From the NCBI RefSeq assembly GCF_004124325.1, contig NZ_QBDT01000001.1, positions 3,906,001 through 3,970,000 of the forward strand: 64,000 nt of DNA, read 5' to 3'. Source of the stretch: Streptomyces sp. L2. GTDB lineage: Bacteria; Actinomycetota; Actinomycetes; Streptomycetales; Streptomycetaceae. Below, piece by piece: positions 45,247 to 53,928 of this stretch. The translations under genes and the position numbers were made by a program. Below the pieces are notes generated by a model that was not told the origin of the DNA, ran no database searches, and saw nothing but the letters and a program-made list of their open reading frames with translations. The number at the start of each line of letters is the position of its first letter. The first letter of the stretch is position 1.

Positions 45247-45282
45247 GTACTTCAGGTACTTCACGTACGTCACGTACTGCGG
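45247..45282 (+). promoter_or_regulatory. Four 9-bp direct repeats upstream of the secreted Asn-rich protein
   Basis: GTACTTCAG, GTACTTCAC, GTACGTCAC, GTACTGCGG in tandem at 45247-45282, 38 bp before the ATG at 45320. A regular 9-bp spacing suggests an activator array or promoter-region duplication. The rest of 44943-45319 (377 bp) has no supported gene. Confidence 0.55.
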
Positions 45283-45319
45283 CCCCGGGTCGCAGAGTGC
45301 TCGGTTCTGGAGGAACACC

Positions 45320-45631
45320 ATGGCAAGCATCCGTACCGCCCGCGTCATCGCCGCCGTCTCCGCTCTCCCGCTCGCGGCCGCCCTCTTCACCGGCGTCGCG
45401 GCGGCGGACAACGGCGCCCTCGCGGACGACGGATCGAACGCCGGCGCGAGTGTCGTCGGCAGCGGGGTCGGCCTCGACAACAACGGCAACTCGTCCACCA
45501 CCCAACAGAACGCCGTCGGCTCCGGCGCCACGAACCAGTCCAACACCGCCCAGGTGAACGGGTCGGCGTTCACCGCCCTCCAGCAGGGCAACGACAACGT
45601 GGCCATCCACTTCACCCACCTGTGGTGGTGA
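45320..45631 (+). CDS. Small secreted Asn/Ser/Thr-rich protein
   Basis: 103 residues with signal peptide (cleaved near GVAAA/DNG, residue ~29) and a mature part of ~74 residues rich in N, G, S, T, Q: VVGSGVGLDNNGNSSTT, then QQNAVGSGATNQSNTAQVN, ending HFTHLWW. The low-complexity polar pattern resembles small cell-surface amyloid-like or structural proteins, but it lacks the chaplin motif and is not a rodlin. ATG 45320 has GGAGGAA upstream. A 17-bp hairpin terminator follows, so it is a monocistronic, probably well-expressed gene. Confidence 0.82.
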   Translation: MASIRTARVIAAVSALPLAAALFTGVAAADNGALADDGSNAGASVVGSGVGLDNNGNSSTTQQNAVGSGATNQSNTAQVNGSAFTALQQGNDNVAIHFTHLWW

Positions 45632-45690
45632 GCCCCGCCTGAGGTTCCTCGTGGGGAGGGCCTCAGGGGCGGGTGTGCTTCAGGGTCATC

Positions 45691-45734
45691 ACGCGTCTGC
45701 GCGGCGGTGCTTCGGCTCCGCCGCGCAGACGCGT
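45691..45734 (+). terminator. Strong 17-bp-stem terminator
   Basis: ACGCGTCTGCGCGGCGG (45691-45707) pairs perfectly with 45718-45734 across a 10-nt loop containing TTCG. It ends the secreted-protein gene. Confidence 0.9.
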
Positions 45735-45752
45735 TCGCGCCCATTCGCCACC

Positions 45753-45785
45753 TTGACACCTCCCTCTATCTGACGGACAGTCAGA
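45753..45785 (+). promoter_or_regulatory. Promoter/operator of the retro-aldolase operon
   Basis: TTGACA at 45753-45758 is a good -35 box; the inverted repeat TCTGAC (45769-45774) with GTCAGA (45780-45785) covers the expected -10 region. A TetR-type repressor sensing acyl-CoA is likely but not encoded beside it. Confidence 0.6.
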
Positions 45786-45804
45786 AATCGTCGAGCGAGG
45801 GGCG

Positions 45805-46845
45805 GTGAGTGCGGTGGCGGCGACGGTGCCGGGGGAGCCGGACGCGCTGGGGGCGCGGCTCAAGTCGTACGAGGGGCGCGCGGCCGCCGTGACCGGAGTG
45901 GGCCTGGATCCCGTCAACGCCCCGATGATCCGGCACTGGTGCGAGGCGATGGGCGACACCAACCCGGCGTACACGGGACCGGACGCGATCGCCCCGCCCA
46001 CCATGCTCCAGGCCTGGACGATGGGCGGCCTCGCGGGCCATCCGGGGCGCACCGGTGCCTACACCGAACTCCTCGCCCTCCTCGACGAGTCGGGCTGCAC
46101 GTCCGTGGTGGCCACCGACTGCGAACAGGAGTACCTGCGGCCCCTGCGCCCCGGCGACCGGGTCACCTACGACGCGGTGATCGAGTCGGTGTCGGCCCGC
46201 AAGACGACGAAGCTGGGGACCGGGTATTTCGTCACCACGCGCACGGACGTCCGGGTGGCCGGCGAGGTCGTGGGCACGCACCGCTTCCGGATCCTCAAGT
46301 ACGCCCCGCCGGGAGGCGGAATGCCGACGGCCACCCCTCAGGAGCCGGCAACCACCCGCAAGGAGCCGGCAGCCACCTTCCGGGAGCCGGCAGCCACCTT
46401 CCGGGAGCCGCCGGCCACCGGTTCGCAGGCTCCGCCCGCCCTCCGCCCCCGCCCCGTCGTCAACCGGGACAACGCCGGGTTCTGGGACGGCGTGGCCGCC
46501 GGCCGTCTGCTGATCCAGCGCTGCACGGCCTGCGGCACCCTCCGCCACCCGTGGCTGCCGGGCTGCAACGCGTGCGGCGGCCCGGACTGGGACACGGTCG
46601 AGGCGAGCGGTGAGGGCACGGTCTACTCGTACGTCGTCATGCACCACCCGCCCTTCCCGGCCTTCGACCCGCCGTACGCCGTCGGCCTGATCGAACTCGC
46701 GGAGGGCGTGCGGATGGTGAGCAACGTGGTCGGGGTGCCGTACGACAAGGTGCGCGTCGGGATGCCGGTGCGGCTCCAATTCCGGTCGTACGACGACGAA
46801 CTGGTGCTGCCGGTGTTCCGCGCCGCCGAGGGGGCCGGGGTATGA
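45805..46845 (+). CDS. MaoC-like hydratase fused to DUF35 OB-fold (ChsH2-like)
   Basis: 346 residues. N-terminal hot-dog domain (~20-170; RHWCEAMGDTNPAYTG) followed by a linker with repeated EPAATFR units (~178-205) and a DUF35 domain (~225-340) with a zinc ribbon CTACGT..PGCNACGG. Known: in the steroid side-chain pathway ChsH2 has this MaoC-DUF35 layout, pairs with a second MaoC protein (ChsH1) as an enoyl-CoA hydratase, and its DUF35 part docks the aldolase Ltp2. The next two genes are exactly such partners, overlapping by ATGA. GTG 45805 with GCGAGGGG upstream. Confidence 0.88.
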   Translation: MSAVAATVPGEPDALGARLKSYEGRAAAVTGVGLDPVNAPMIRHWCEAMGDTNPAYTGPDAIAPPTMLQAWTMGGLAGHPGRTGAYTELLALLDESGCTSVVATDCEQEYLRPLRPGDRVTYDAVIESVSARKTTKLGTGYFVTTRTDVRVAGEVVGTHRFRILKYAPPGGGMPTATPQEPATTRKEPAATFREPAATFREPPATGSQAPPALRPRPVVNRDNAGFWDGVAAGRLLIQRCTACGTLRHPWLPGCNACGGPDWDTVEASGEGTVYSYVVMHHPPFPAFDPPYAVGLIELAEGVRMVSNVVGVPYDKVRVGMPVRLQFRSYDDELVLPVFRAAEGAGV

Positions 46846-46913
46846 CGGCGGACCGAGGTGTGAGGGCAGGCCAAGGCATGACGAAGGGCCGAAGTGTGAG
46901 GGCAGGCCGCGGC
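46842..46913 (+). repeat. 36-bp tandem duplication of a gene start
   Basis: Two 36-bp units, each starting ATGACG and containing GTGAGGGCAGGC, precede the original ATGAGGGCCGGC start. In-frame expansion of 12 codons each. Confidence 0.85.
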
Positions 46914-47345
46914 ATGAGGGCCGGCGAGGAATTGCCTCCGCTGGAGATCCCCGTCACCCGCACCCTGATCGTGGCCGGTGCCATCGCCTCCCGTGACTAC
47001 CAGGACGTGCACCACGACGTCGAGCTGGCGCGGCAGAAGGGCTCCCCGGACATCTTCATGAACATCCTGACGACGAACGGCCTGGTCGGCCGCTACATCA
47101 CCGATCACTTCGGCTCCACGGCGGTGCTGCGCAAGGTGGCCATCCGGCTGGGGGCGCCCAACCACCCCGGCGACACGATGGTGCTGACCGGCACGGTCGA
47201 GGAGGTCGACGGCGACACCGCGACGGTCCGGGTTACCGGTGCGAACCGCCTCGGCCACCACGTCACGGGCACGGTGACGGTCACCGTCCCGCCGGACGGC
47301 CTCCCCGCCGCGGGAGCCCCCGTCCCCTCCGGAGGCGAAGGATGA
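46842..47345 (+). CDS. MaoC-like hydratase subunit (ChsH1-like) with duplicated start region
   Basis: Hot-dog-fold protein (VTRTLIVAGAIASRDYQDVHHD; catalytic Asp/His region) of 132-167 residues, the probable partner of the preceding MaoC-DUF35 subunit. The 5' end is a tandem 36-bp duplication (46842-46877, 46878-46913; MTADRGVRAGQG / MTKGRSVRAGRG) followed by MRAGEELPP, so three ATG starts exist at 46842, 46878 and 46914. The last is the likely ancestral start; the first keeps ATGA coupling to the upstream gene. Confidence 0.87.
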   Translation: MTADRGVRAGQGMTKGRSVRAGRGMRAGEELPPLEIPVTRTLIVAGAIASRDYQDVHHDVELARQKGSPDIFMNILTTNGLVGRYITDHFGSTAVLRKVAIRLGAPNHPGDTMVLTGTVEEVDGDTATVRVTGANRLGHHVTGTVTVTVPPDGLPAAGAPVPSGGEG

Positions 47346-48511
47346 GCGTCCGGACCCGGGACCGCCTAGGCGGCCGTGCCGCCGTCGTCGGTATCGGCGC
47401 CACCGAGTTCTCCAAGGACTCCGGCCGCAGCGAGCTGCGGCTGGCGGTGGAGGCGGTGCGGGCGGCGCTCGACGACGCGGGCCTGACGCCCGCGGACGTG
47501 GACGGCCTGGTGACGTTCACGATGGACACCAGCCCGGAGATCACCGTGGCGCAGGCCTGCGGGATGGGCGAGCTGTCCTTCTTCTCGCGCGTGCACTACG
47601 GCGGGGGAGCGGCCTGCGCGACCGTCCAGCAGGCGGCGCTCGCCGTGGCGACGGGCGTGGCGGAGGTGGTCGTCTGCTACCGCGCGTTCAACGAGCGCTC
47701 CGGCCGGCGGTTCGGCGCGGGCGTGCGCCACCGGGAGCCGTCGGCGGAGGGCGCGGCGCTCGGCTGGGCGCTGCCGTTCGGGCTGCTCACCCCGGCCTCC
47801 TGGGTGGCGATGGCGGCCCAGCGCTACCTGCACGCATACGGCCTGACCCCGGAGGCGTTCGGGCACGTGGCCGTCGTGGACCGCCGGTACGCGGCGACCA
47901 ACCCGGCCGCCTACTTCCACGGCCGTCCCATCACCCTCGACGAGCACGCCGCGTCCCGCTGGATCGTGGAGCCGCTGCGGCTGCTGGACTGCTGCCAGGA
48001 GACGGACGGCGGGCAGGCGGTCGTCGTCACCTCCCTGGAACGGGCCCGGGACCTGCCGCGCCCGCCCGCCGTGATCGCGGCGGCGGCGCAGGGCGCGGGC
48101 CGGGCGCAGGAGCAGATGACCAGCTTCTACCGGGACGACCTGACCGGCCTGCCCGAGATGGGCGTCGTGGCCCGCCAGCTGTGGCGCACCTCGGGGCTGG
48201 GCCCGGCCGACATCGACGTCGGCATCCTCTACGACCACTTCACGCCGTTCGTGCTCATGCAGCTGGAGGAGTTCGGGTTCTGCGGCAGGGGCGAGGCGGC
48301 GGACTTCGTGGCCGGGGGGCGGCTGCCGCTGAACACGCACGGGGGACAGCTCGGGGAGGCGTACCTGCACGGCATGAACGGCATCGCGGAGGCGGTACGG
48401 CAGCTGCGCGGCACGGCGGCGAACCAGGTGCCCGGGGCCGCCCGGACCCTGGTCACGGCCGGCACCGGAGTCCCCACCTCGGGCCTCGTCCTGACGGCGG
48501 ACTCAAGCTGA
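47342..48511 (+). CDS. Thiolase-like aldolase / lipid-transfer protein (Ltp2-like)
   Basis: 389 residues of the thiolase fold without the canonical thiolase Cys-His-Cys set: GGGAACATVQQAALAV in place of the nucleophile region, YDHFTPFVLMQLEEFGF and GEAYLHGMNGIAEA in the C-terminal half. Known: Ltp2 is a retro-aldolase that cleaves the side-chain beta-hydroxyacyl-CoA and needs the DUF35 domain of ChsH2. Gene order and overlap (ATGA) with the two MaoC genes support that three-protein complex here. Substrate may be a sterol or another branched acyl-CoA. Confidence 0.88.
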   Translation: MSVRTRDRLGGRAAVVGIGATEFSKDSGRSELRLAVEAVRAALDDAGLTPADVDGLVTFTMDTSPEITVAQACGMGELSFFSRVHYGGGAACATVQQAALAVATGVAEVVVCYRAFNERSGRRFGAGVRHREPSAEGAALGWALPFGLLTPASWVAMAAQRYLHAYGLTPEAFGHVAVVDRRYAATNPAAYFHGRPITLDEHAASRWIVEPLRLLDCCQETDGGQAVVVTSLERARDLPRPPAVIAAAAQGAGRAQEQMTSFYRDDLTGLPEMGVVARQLWRTSGLGPADIDVGILYDHFTPFVLMQLEEFGFCGRGEAADFVAGGRLPLNTHGGQLGEAYLHGMNGIAEAVRQLRGTAANQVPGAARTLVTAGTGVPTSGLVLTADSS

Positions 48512-48568
48512 GCCCCCGTGCGGTCTCAGGGTCCTCAGGGGCGAACCCTCAGACGGAGTGCACCCGTA

Positions 48569-48589
48569 CTCCACCTACAGGAGGTGGAG
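48569..48589 (+). terminator. Small hairpin after the aldolase gene
   Basis: CTCCACCT (48569-48576) pairs with AGGTGGAG (48582-48589) across a 5-nt loop, in the 166-bp gap before the sigma factor gene. Weak candidate terminator. Confidence 0.45.
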
Positions 48590-48677
48590 CAGGCCCTACC
48601 CCTACAACCTGAGGCGGACTCGTCTTCGGGACCTGCGACCGATCCGCGCGAGGCCGCCCCGCTCCTAGCGTGGAGCC

Positions 48678-49238
48678 ATGACCACACCCGTCTGCACCAG
48701 CGCCTCGGCCGCCGCCGCCGTACCGGCGAGGCAGACTCACACGTACCCCTCGTTCTCGTCCTACGTCAGGGCCCGGCAGCCGGTGCTGCTGCGCACCGCC
48801 CGGTCGCTGACCGCGAACCCGAGCGACGCCGAGGACCTGCTGCAGACCGCGCTCACGAAGACGTACGTGGCGTGGGAGCGCATCGAGGACCACCGGGCGC
48901 TCGACGGCTATGTGCGCCGCGCGCTGCTGAACACCCGGACCTCGCAGTGGCGCAAGCGCCGCGTCGACGAGTTCGCGTGCGACGAGCTGCCCGAGCCGGA
49001 GCCCGTGCCCGGCACCGGGGACCCGGCGGAGCGGCAGGCGCTGCACGACGCGATGTGGAGGGCGATCACCAAGCTGCCCGCACGCCAGCGGGCCATGGTC
49101 GTCCTGCGGTACTACGAGGATCTCAGCGAGGCCCAGACGGCCGAGGTGCTCGGCGTGTCGGTGGGCACGGTGAAGTCGGCGGTCTCCCGCGCCCTCGGCA
49201 AGCTGCGCGAGGACCCGGAACTGGGGCTCGTCCGCTGA
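48678..49238 (+). CDS. SigE-family ECF sigma factor
   Basis: 186 residues. Region 2 (~28-95; RARQPVLLRTARSLTANPSD, AEDLLQTALTKTYVAWERI) and region 4 (~125-180; LPARQRAMVVLRYYEDLSEA, LGVSVGTVKSAVSRAL). Belongs to the small sigma-E type common in actinobacteria. No anti-sigma factor is encoded next to it. ATG 48678. Confidence 0.93.
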   Translation: MTTPVCTSASAAAAVPARQTHTYPSFSSYVRARQPVLLRTARSLTANPSDAEDLLQTALTKTYVAWERIEDHRALDGYVRRALLNTRTSQWRKRRVDEFACDELPEPEPVPGTGDPAERQALHDAMWRAITKLPARQRAMVVLRYYEDLSEAQTAEVLGVSVGTVKSAVSRALGKLREDPELGLVR

Positions 49239-49301
49239 CGGCCCGGCCCCGGTACGCCTCGTTCGCCTCCGTACACGGGCCGAGTTTCCCTGCGGCTAGT
49301 G

Positions 49302-49319
49302 ACATACCGCGTGGTATGT
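49302..49319. promoter_or_regulatory. Palindromic operator before the acyl-CoA synthetase gene
   Basis: ACATACC (49302-49308) and GGTATGT (49313-49319) with a GCGT centre; a further half-site TACCGCGTAGG lies at 49345-49355. Typical size for a TetR/FadR site controlling fatty-acid activation. Confidence 0.65.
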
Positions 49320-49378
49320 GCGCAGAATCAGCGCATCCCCCTACTACCGCGTAGGCCATGCCGCTCCGGGAGGACGCC

Positions 49379-51034
<1,656 letters not shown>

Positions 51035-51910
51035 GGCGCCGGCTCCGGTGGTGAGGCCCCGGTCGCGGCGGTGAGGCCCCGGCTCCGGCCGTGAGGCCCC
51101 GCCTCCGGCGGTGAGGCACCCGCTCCGGCGGTGAGGTCCCGGTCCCGGGTGGTGAGGTCCCAGCCTCGGCTGTGAGTCCCGGGCCTCGGGGGTGAGCCCC
51201 GGCCCTCGGCGGTGAGGCCCTCGGCCCCAACAGGGAGGCCCCGGCCTCGGCGGTGAGGGTGGCCGGCCGACCGGCTCCCTTCATCGCCGTGCGGGCGCAG
51301 ACGGCCATCACCGCCGTGCCTGGGCGGTGAGGCCCTCGGCCCCAACAGGGAGGCCCCGGCCTCGGCGGTGAGGGTGGCCGGCCGACCGGCTCCCTTCATC
51401 GCCGTGCGGGCGCAGACGGCCATCACCGCCGTGCCTGGGCGGTGAGGCCCTCGGCCCCAACAGGGAGGCCCCGGCCTCGGCGGTGAGGGTGGCCGGCCGA
51501 CCGGCTCCCTTCATCGCCGTGCGGGCGCAGACGGCCATCACCGCCGTGCCTGGGCGGTGAGGCCCTCGGCCCCAACAGGGAGGCCCCGGCCTCGGCGGTG
51601 AGGGTGGCCGGCCGACCGGCTCCCCTCATCGCCGTACGGGCGCCGACGGCCATCACCGCCGTGCCTGGGCGGTGAGGCCCTCGGCCCCAACAGGGAGGCC
51701 CCGGCCTCGGCGGTGAGGGTGACCGGCCGACCCGCTCCCCCCCACCGCCGTACGGGCGCCGACGGCCGTGAGGCCCCGGCCCCGGCTGCGAGGCGCCGCC
51801 CCGGGCGGTGAGGTTCCGGCCCCGGCTGCGGAGCCCCGGCCCCGGCGGTGAGGGTGGCCGGCCGACCGGCTCCGCTCACCGCCGTACGGGCGCGACGGCC
51901 CTCACCGCCA
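51035..51910. repeat. Tandem array with a 115-bp unit
   Basis: Five consecutive 115-bp units (51205, 51320, 51435, 51550, 51665 as approximate starts; the landmark TCGGCCCCAA recurs at 51221, 51336, 51451, 51566 and 51681). The first three are nearly identical; the last two drift. A partial unit follows near 51845-51905, and the left flank (51045-51205) is made of ~22-bp GGTGAGGCCCCGG elements from which the unit seems built. The period is not a multiple of three, so the minus-strand reading frames through it are accidental. It lies between two convergent genes. Confidence 0.92.
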
Positions 51911-51917
51911 GGGCTTC

Positions 51918-53192
51918 TTACCGCCCGGGTCGGGAAGAAGTCCCAGGCCGGGTGGCCGTGGTCAGACAGCCCGCCAGGAGCCAGGCTCCTGCCACCGTGC
52001 AGACGCCGGACCAGCCCCAGTGGGCGTAGGCCGGGCCGGTGAGGGCGGAGGCGAGGGCGCCGCCCGCGAAACTCGCCACTACGTAGGCGGTGTTGGCGGT
52101 GGCGGGCGCGGCGGTGGTGGTCAGGGCGAGCGTCTGATTGGCGACGTGGGAGGCGACCAGGGCCGCGTGGATCGCGACGGCGCCCGCGAACAGCGCGGCG
52201 AGCACGTGCCCGCCGAGCCAGAACAGCGGGACGCACACGGCGGCGAGGAGATAACCGGACCGGACGACCTTGGCGGCGCCGAACCGGTCCACCAGCCCGC
52301 CGGCCAGCGGGGCCACCGCGCTCGCCGCCAGCCCGAACAGGCCGAACAGTCCGGCCGTGGCGGTCGACAGTCCGTACTCCGGACCGGTCAGCAGCAGTGC
52401 GAGGGAGGTCCACAGGGCGCTCCAGGCGCCGTACATCCCGGCCTGCCGTACGCACGCCCGCCACAGGTCGGGCGAGCTGCGGACGACTCCGGGCAGCGAG
52501 GTGAGCCCGGCGAAGAGGCCGCCGGTGCGGCGCGGCCGGTCCTCCCGGGGCAGGGCCCGGGCGGTCGCGAGCCCCAGTACGGCCGTCAGCGCGGCCGCCC
52601 CGACGAACACCACACGCCAGCCGTACGCCTGCCCGGCGAGCCCGCCGAGCACCCGGGCGGCCACGATTCCGGTGAACAGTCCGGCGATGAGGGCGGCGAC
52701 GTGGCGGGCCCGGCGGTCGGCGGGGGCGCGGGCCGCGACGAGCGGGACGAGCAACTGCGGTACGACGGTGGCGGCGGACGCCACCAGCACGGCGGCGGCG
52801 AGGACGGCGGTCCCGGTCGCGGCGGCCGCGGCGGCCAGCGCGGCCGCGGCGAGCAGCGAGAGACCGCCCACCAGGCGGCGCCGGTCGACGGTGTCGCCGA
52901 GCGGGGCGAAGAACAGCAGGCCGGCCGCGTAGCCGAACTGGGCGACGGAGGCGATCCAGGCCACGCCCGACGGCGTCCCGCCGAAGCTGTGCGCGATCAG
53001 AGGGAGCAGCGGGGCGGCGAGGTAGATGTTCGCGGCGGTGACGGCGGTGCAGACCGCGATGAGAGGGAGGAGGTAGGCGGGGGCCGCGGGCCGAGCGGTG
53101 GCGGTGGCGGCGGTGGGGGCCGTGGTGGTCGTGACGGCGGTGGTGGCCGTGGCGGCGGTGTTGGTGGCTGGGGCGCTGGTGGCTGACGGCAT
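51918..53192 (-). CDS. MFS efflux transporter
   Basis: 424 residues, 12 membrane helices, MFS motif FFAPLGDTVDRRRLVGG between helices 2 and 3, resembling the YceL/chloramphenicol-efflux type. Thr/Ala-rich N-terminal tail (SATSAPATNTAATATTAVTT). ATG 53192. Divergent from a TetR gene with two operators between them, so expression is likely induced by the pump substrate. Confidence 0.92.
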   Translation of the reverse strand: MPSATSAPATNTAATATTAVTTTTAPTAATATARPAAPAYLLPLIAVCTAVTAANIYLAAPLLPLIAHSFGGTPSGVAWIASVAQFGYAAGLLFFAPLGDTVDRRRLVGGLSLLAAAALAAAAAATGTAVLAAAVLVASAATVVPQLLVPLVAARAPADRRARHVAALIAGLFTGIVAARVLGGLAGQAYGWRVVFVGAAALTAVLGLATARALPREDRPRRTGGLFAGLTSLPGVVRSSPDLWRACVRQAGMYGAWSALWTSLALLLTGPEYGLSTATAGLFGLFGLAASAVAPLAGGLVDRFGAAKVVRSGYLLAAVCVPLFWLGGHVLAALFAGAVAIHAALVASHVANQTLALTTTAAPATANTAYVVASFAGGALASALTGPAYAHWGWSGVCTVAGAWLLAGCLTTATRPGTSSRPGR

Positions 53193-53226
53193 GAGTGGAC
53201 GGACCCTTCGAGCCGGCTCGACTGAC

Positions 53227-53296
53227 AACCAACTGGTTGGTTGGCGTGGGAACAGTCTGCGGCTGCCCGCATTCCGTGTCAACCAAACAGTTGGTT
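53227..53296. promoter_or_regulatory. Two TetR operators (AACCAAC..GTTGGTT)
   Basis: AACCAACTGGTTGGTT at 53227-53242 (7-bp arms) and AACCAAACAGTTGGTT at 53281-53296 (6-bp arms), 54 bp apart, between the divergent MFS and tetR genes. Confidence 0.85.
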
Positions 53297-53319
53297 ACCT
53301 GTGCCGCTACCCTGTCCCC

Positions 53320-53901
53320 ATGGCAGCAGTGAGGGACCCCGAGGCCACCAGGGCCCGGATTTTCGAGGCAGCGGTCGCCGAGTTCGCCCAGCACGGCGTC
53401 GCCGGAGCCCGCATCGACCGCATCGCGGCCGCCGCCAAGGCCAACAAGCAGCTCATCTACGCCTACTTCGGCAACAAGGCCGAGCTGTTCAGCCAGGTCG
53501 TCGGCCGCTGCATGGTGGACCTCGCCGCCGCCGTCCCGGTCGACCCCGACGACATCGACGGCTGGGTCGACAGGCTGCTCGACTACCACGCCGCCCACCC
53601 CGAACTGCTCCGCCTGCTGTTCTGGGAGGGCATCGAGTACGGCACCGCCGAGCTGCCCGACGAACCCGTCCGGCAGGACCACTACGCCCGCAAGGTCGCC
53701 GCGATCGCCGACGGCCAGGCCACGGGCGTGGTCACCGACGCGTTCCCGCCCGGCGACCTGGTCTTCCTGCTGATCGCGCTCGTCAACTGGTCGATCGTCG
53801 TCCCGCAGATGCGGCGCATCCTGACGGGCGACGAGGACACCGACCGCGCCCGGCTGCGGGCCTCGATCAAGGAAGCGGCCCGCAGGCTGACGGCACGGTA
53901 G
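53320..53901 (+). CDS. TetR-family regulator of the MFS gene
   Basis: 193 residues: helix-turn-helix (~10-55; IDRIAAAAKANKQLIYAYFG) and a C-terminal ligand domain. ATG 53320, 24 bp after the second operator. It is expected to repress itself and the divergent efflux gene. Confidence 0.93.
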   Translation: MAAVRDPEATRARIFEAAVAEFAQHGVAGARIDRIAAAAKANKQLIYAYFGNKAELFSQVVGRCMVDLAAAVPVDPDDIDGWVDRLLDYHAAHPELLRLLFWEGIEYGTAELPDEPVRQDHYARKVAAIADGQATGVVTDAFPPGDLVFLLIALVNWSIVVPQMRRILTGDEDTDRARLRASIKEAARRLTAR

Positions 53902-53928
53902 GGACGGCCGCGGATACTGCTTGGCGCG

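Noticed and set aside
45320..45631. Chaplin or rodlin identity for the small secreted protein
   Set aside because: The chaplin core with its two spaced cysteines and GN-rich signature is missing, and rodlin features are absent.
51205..51780. CRISPR-like repeat array at 51.2-51.8 kb
   Set aside because: The unit is a direct 115-bp repeat with no unique spacers and no cas genes nearby; it is a tandem duplication.
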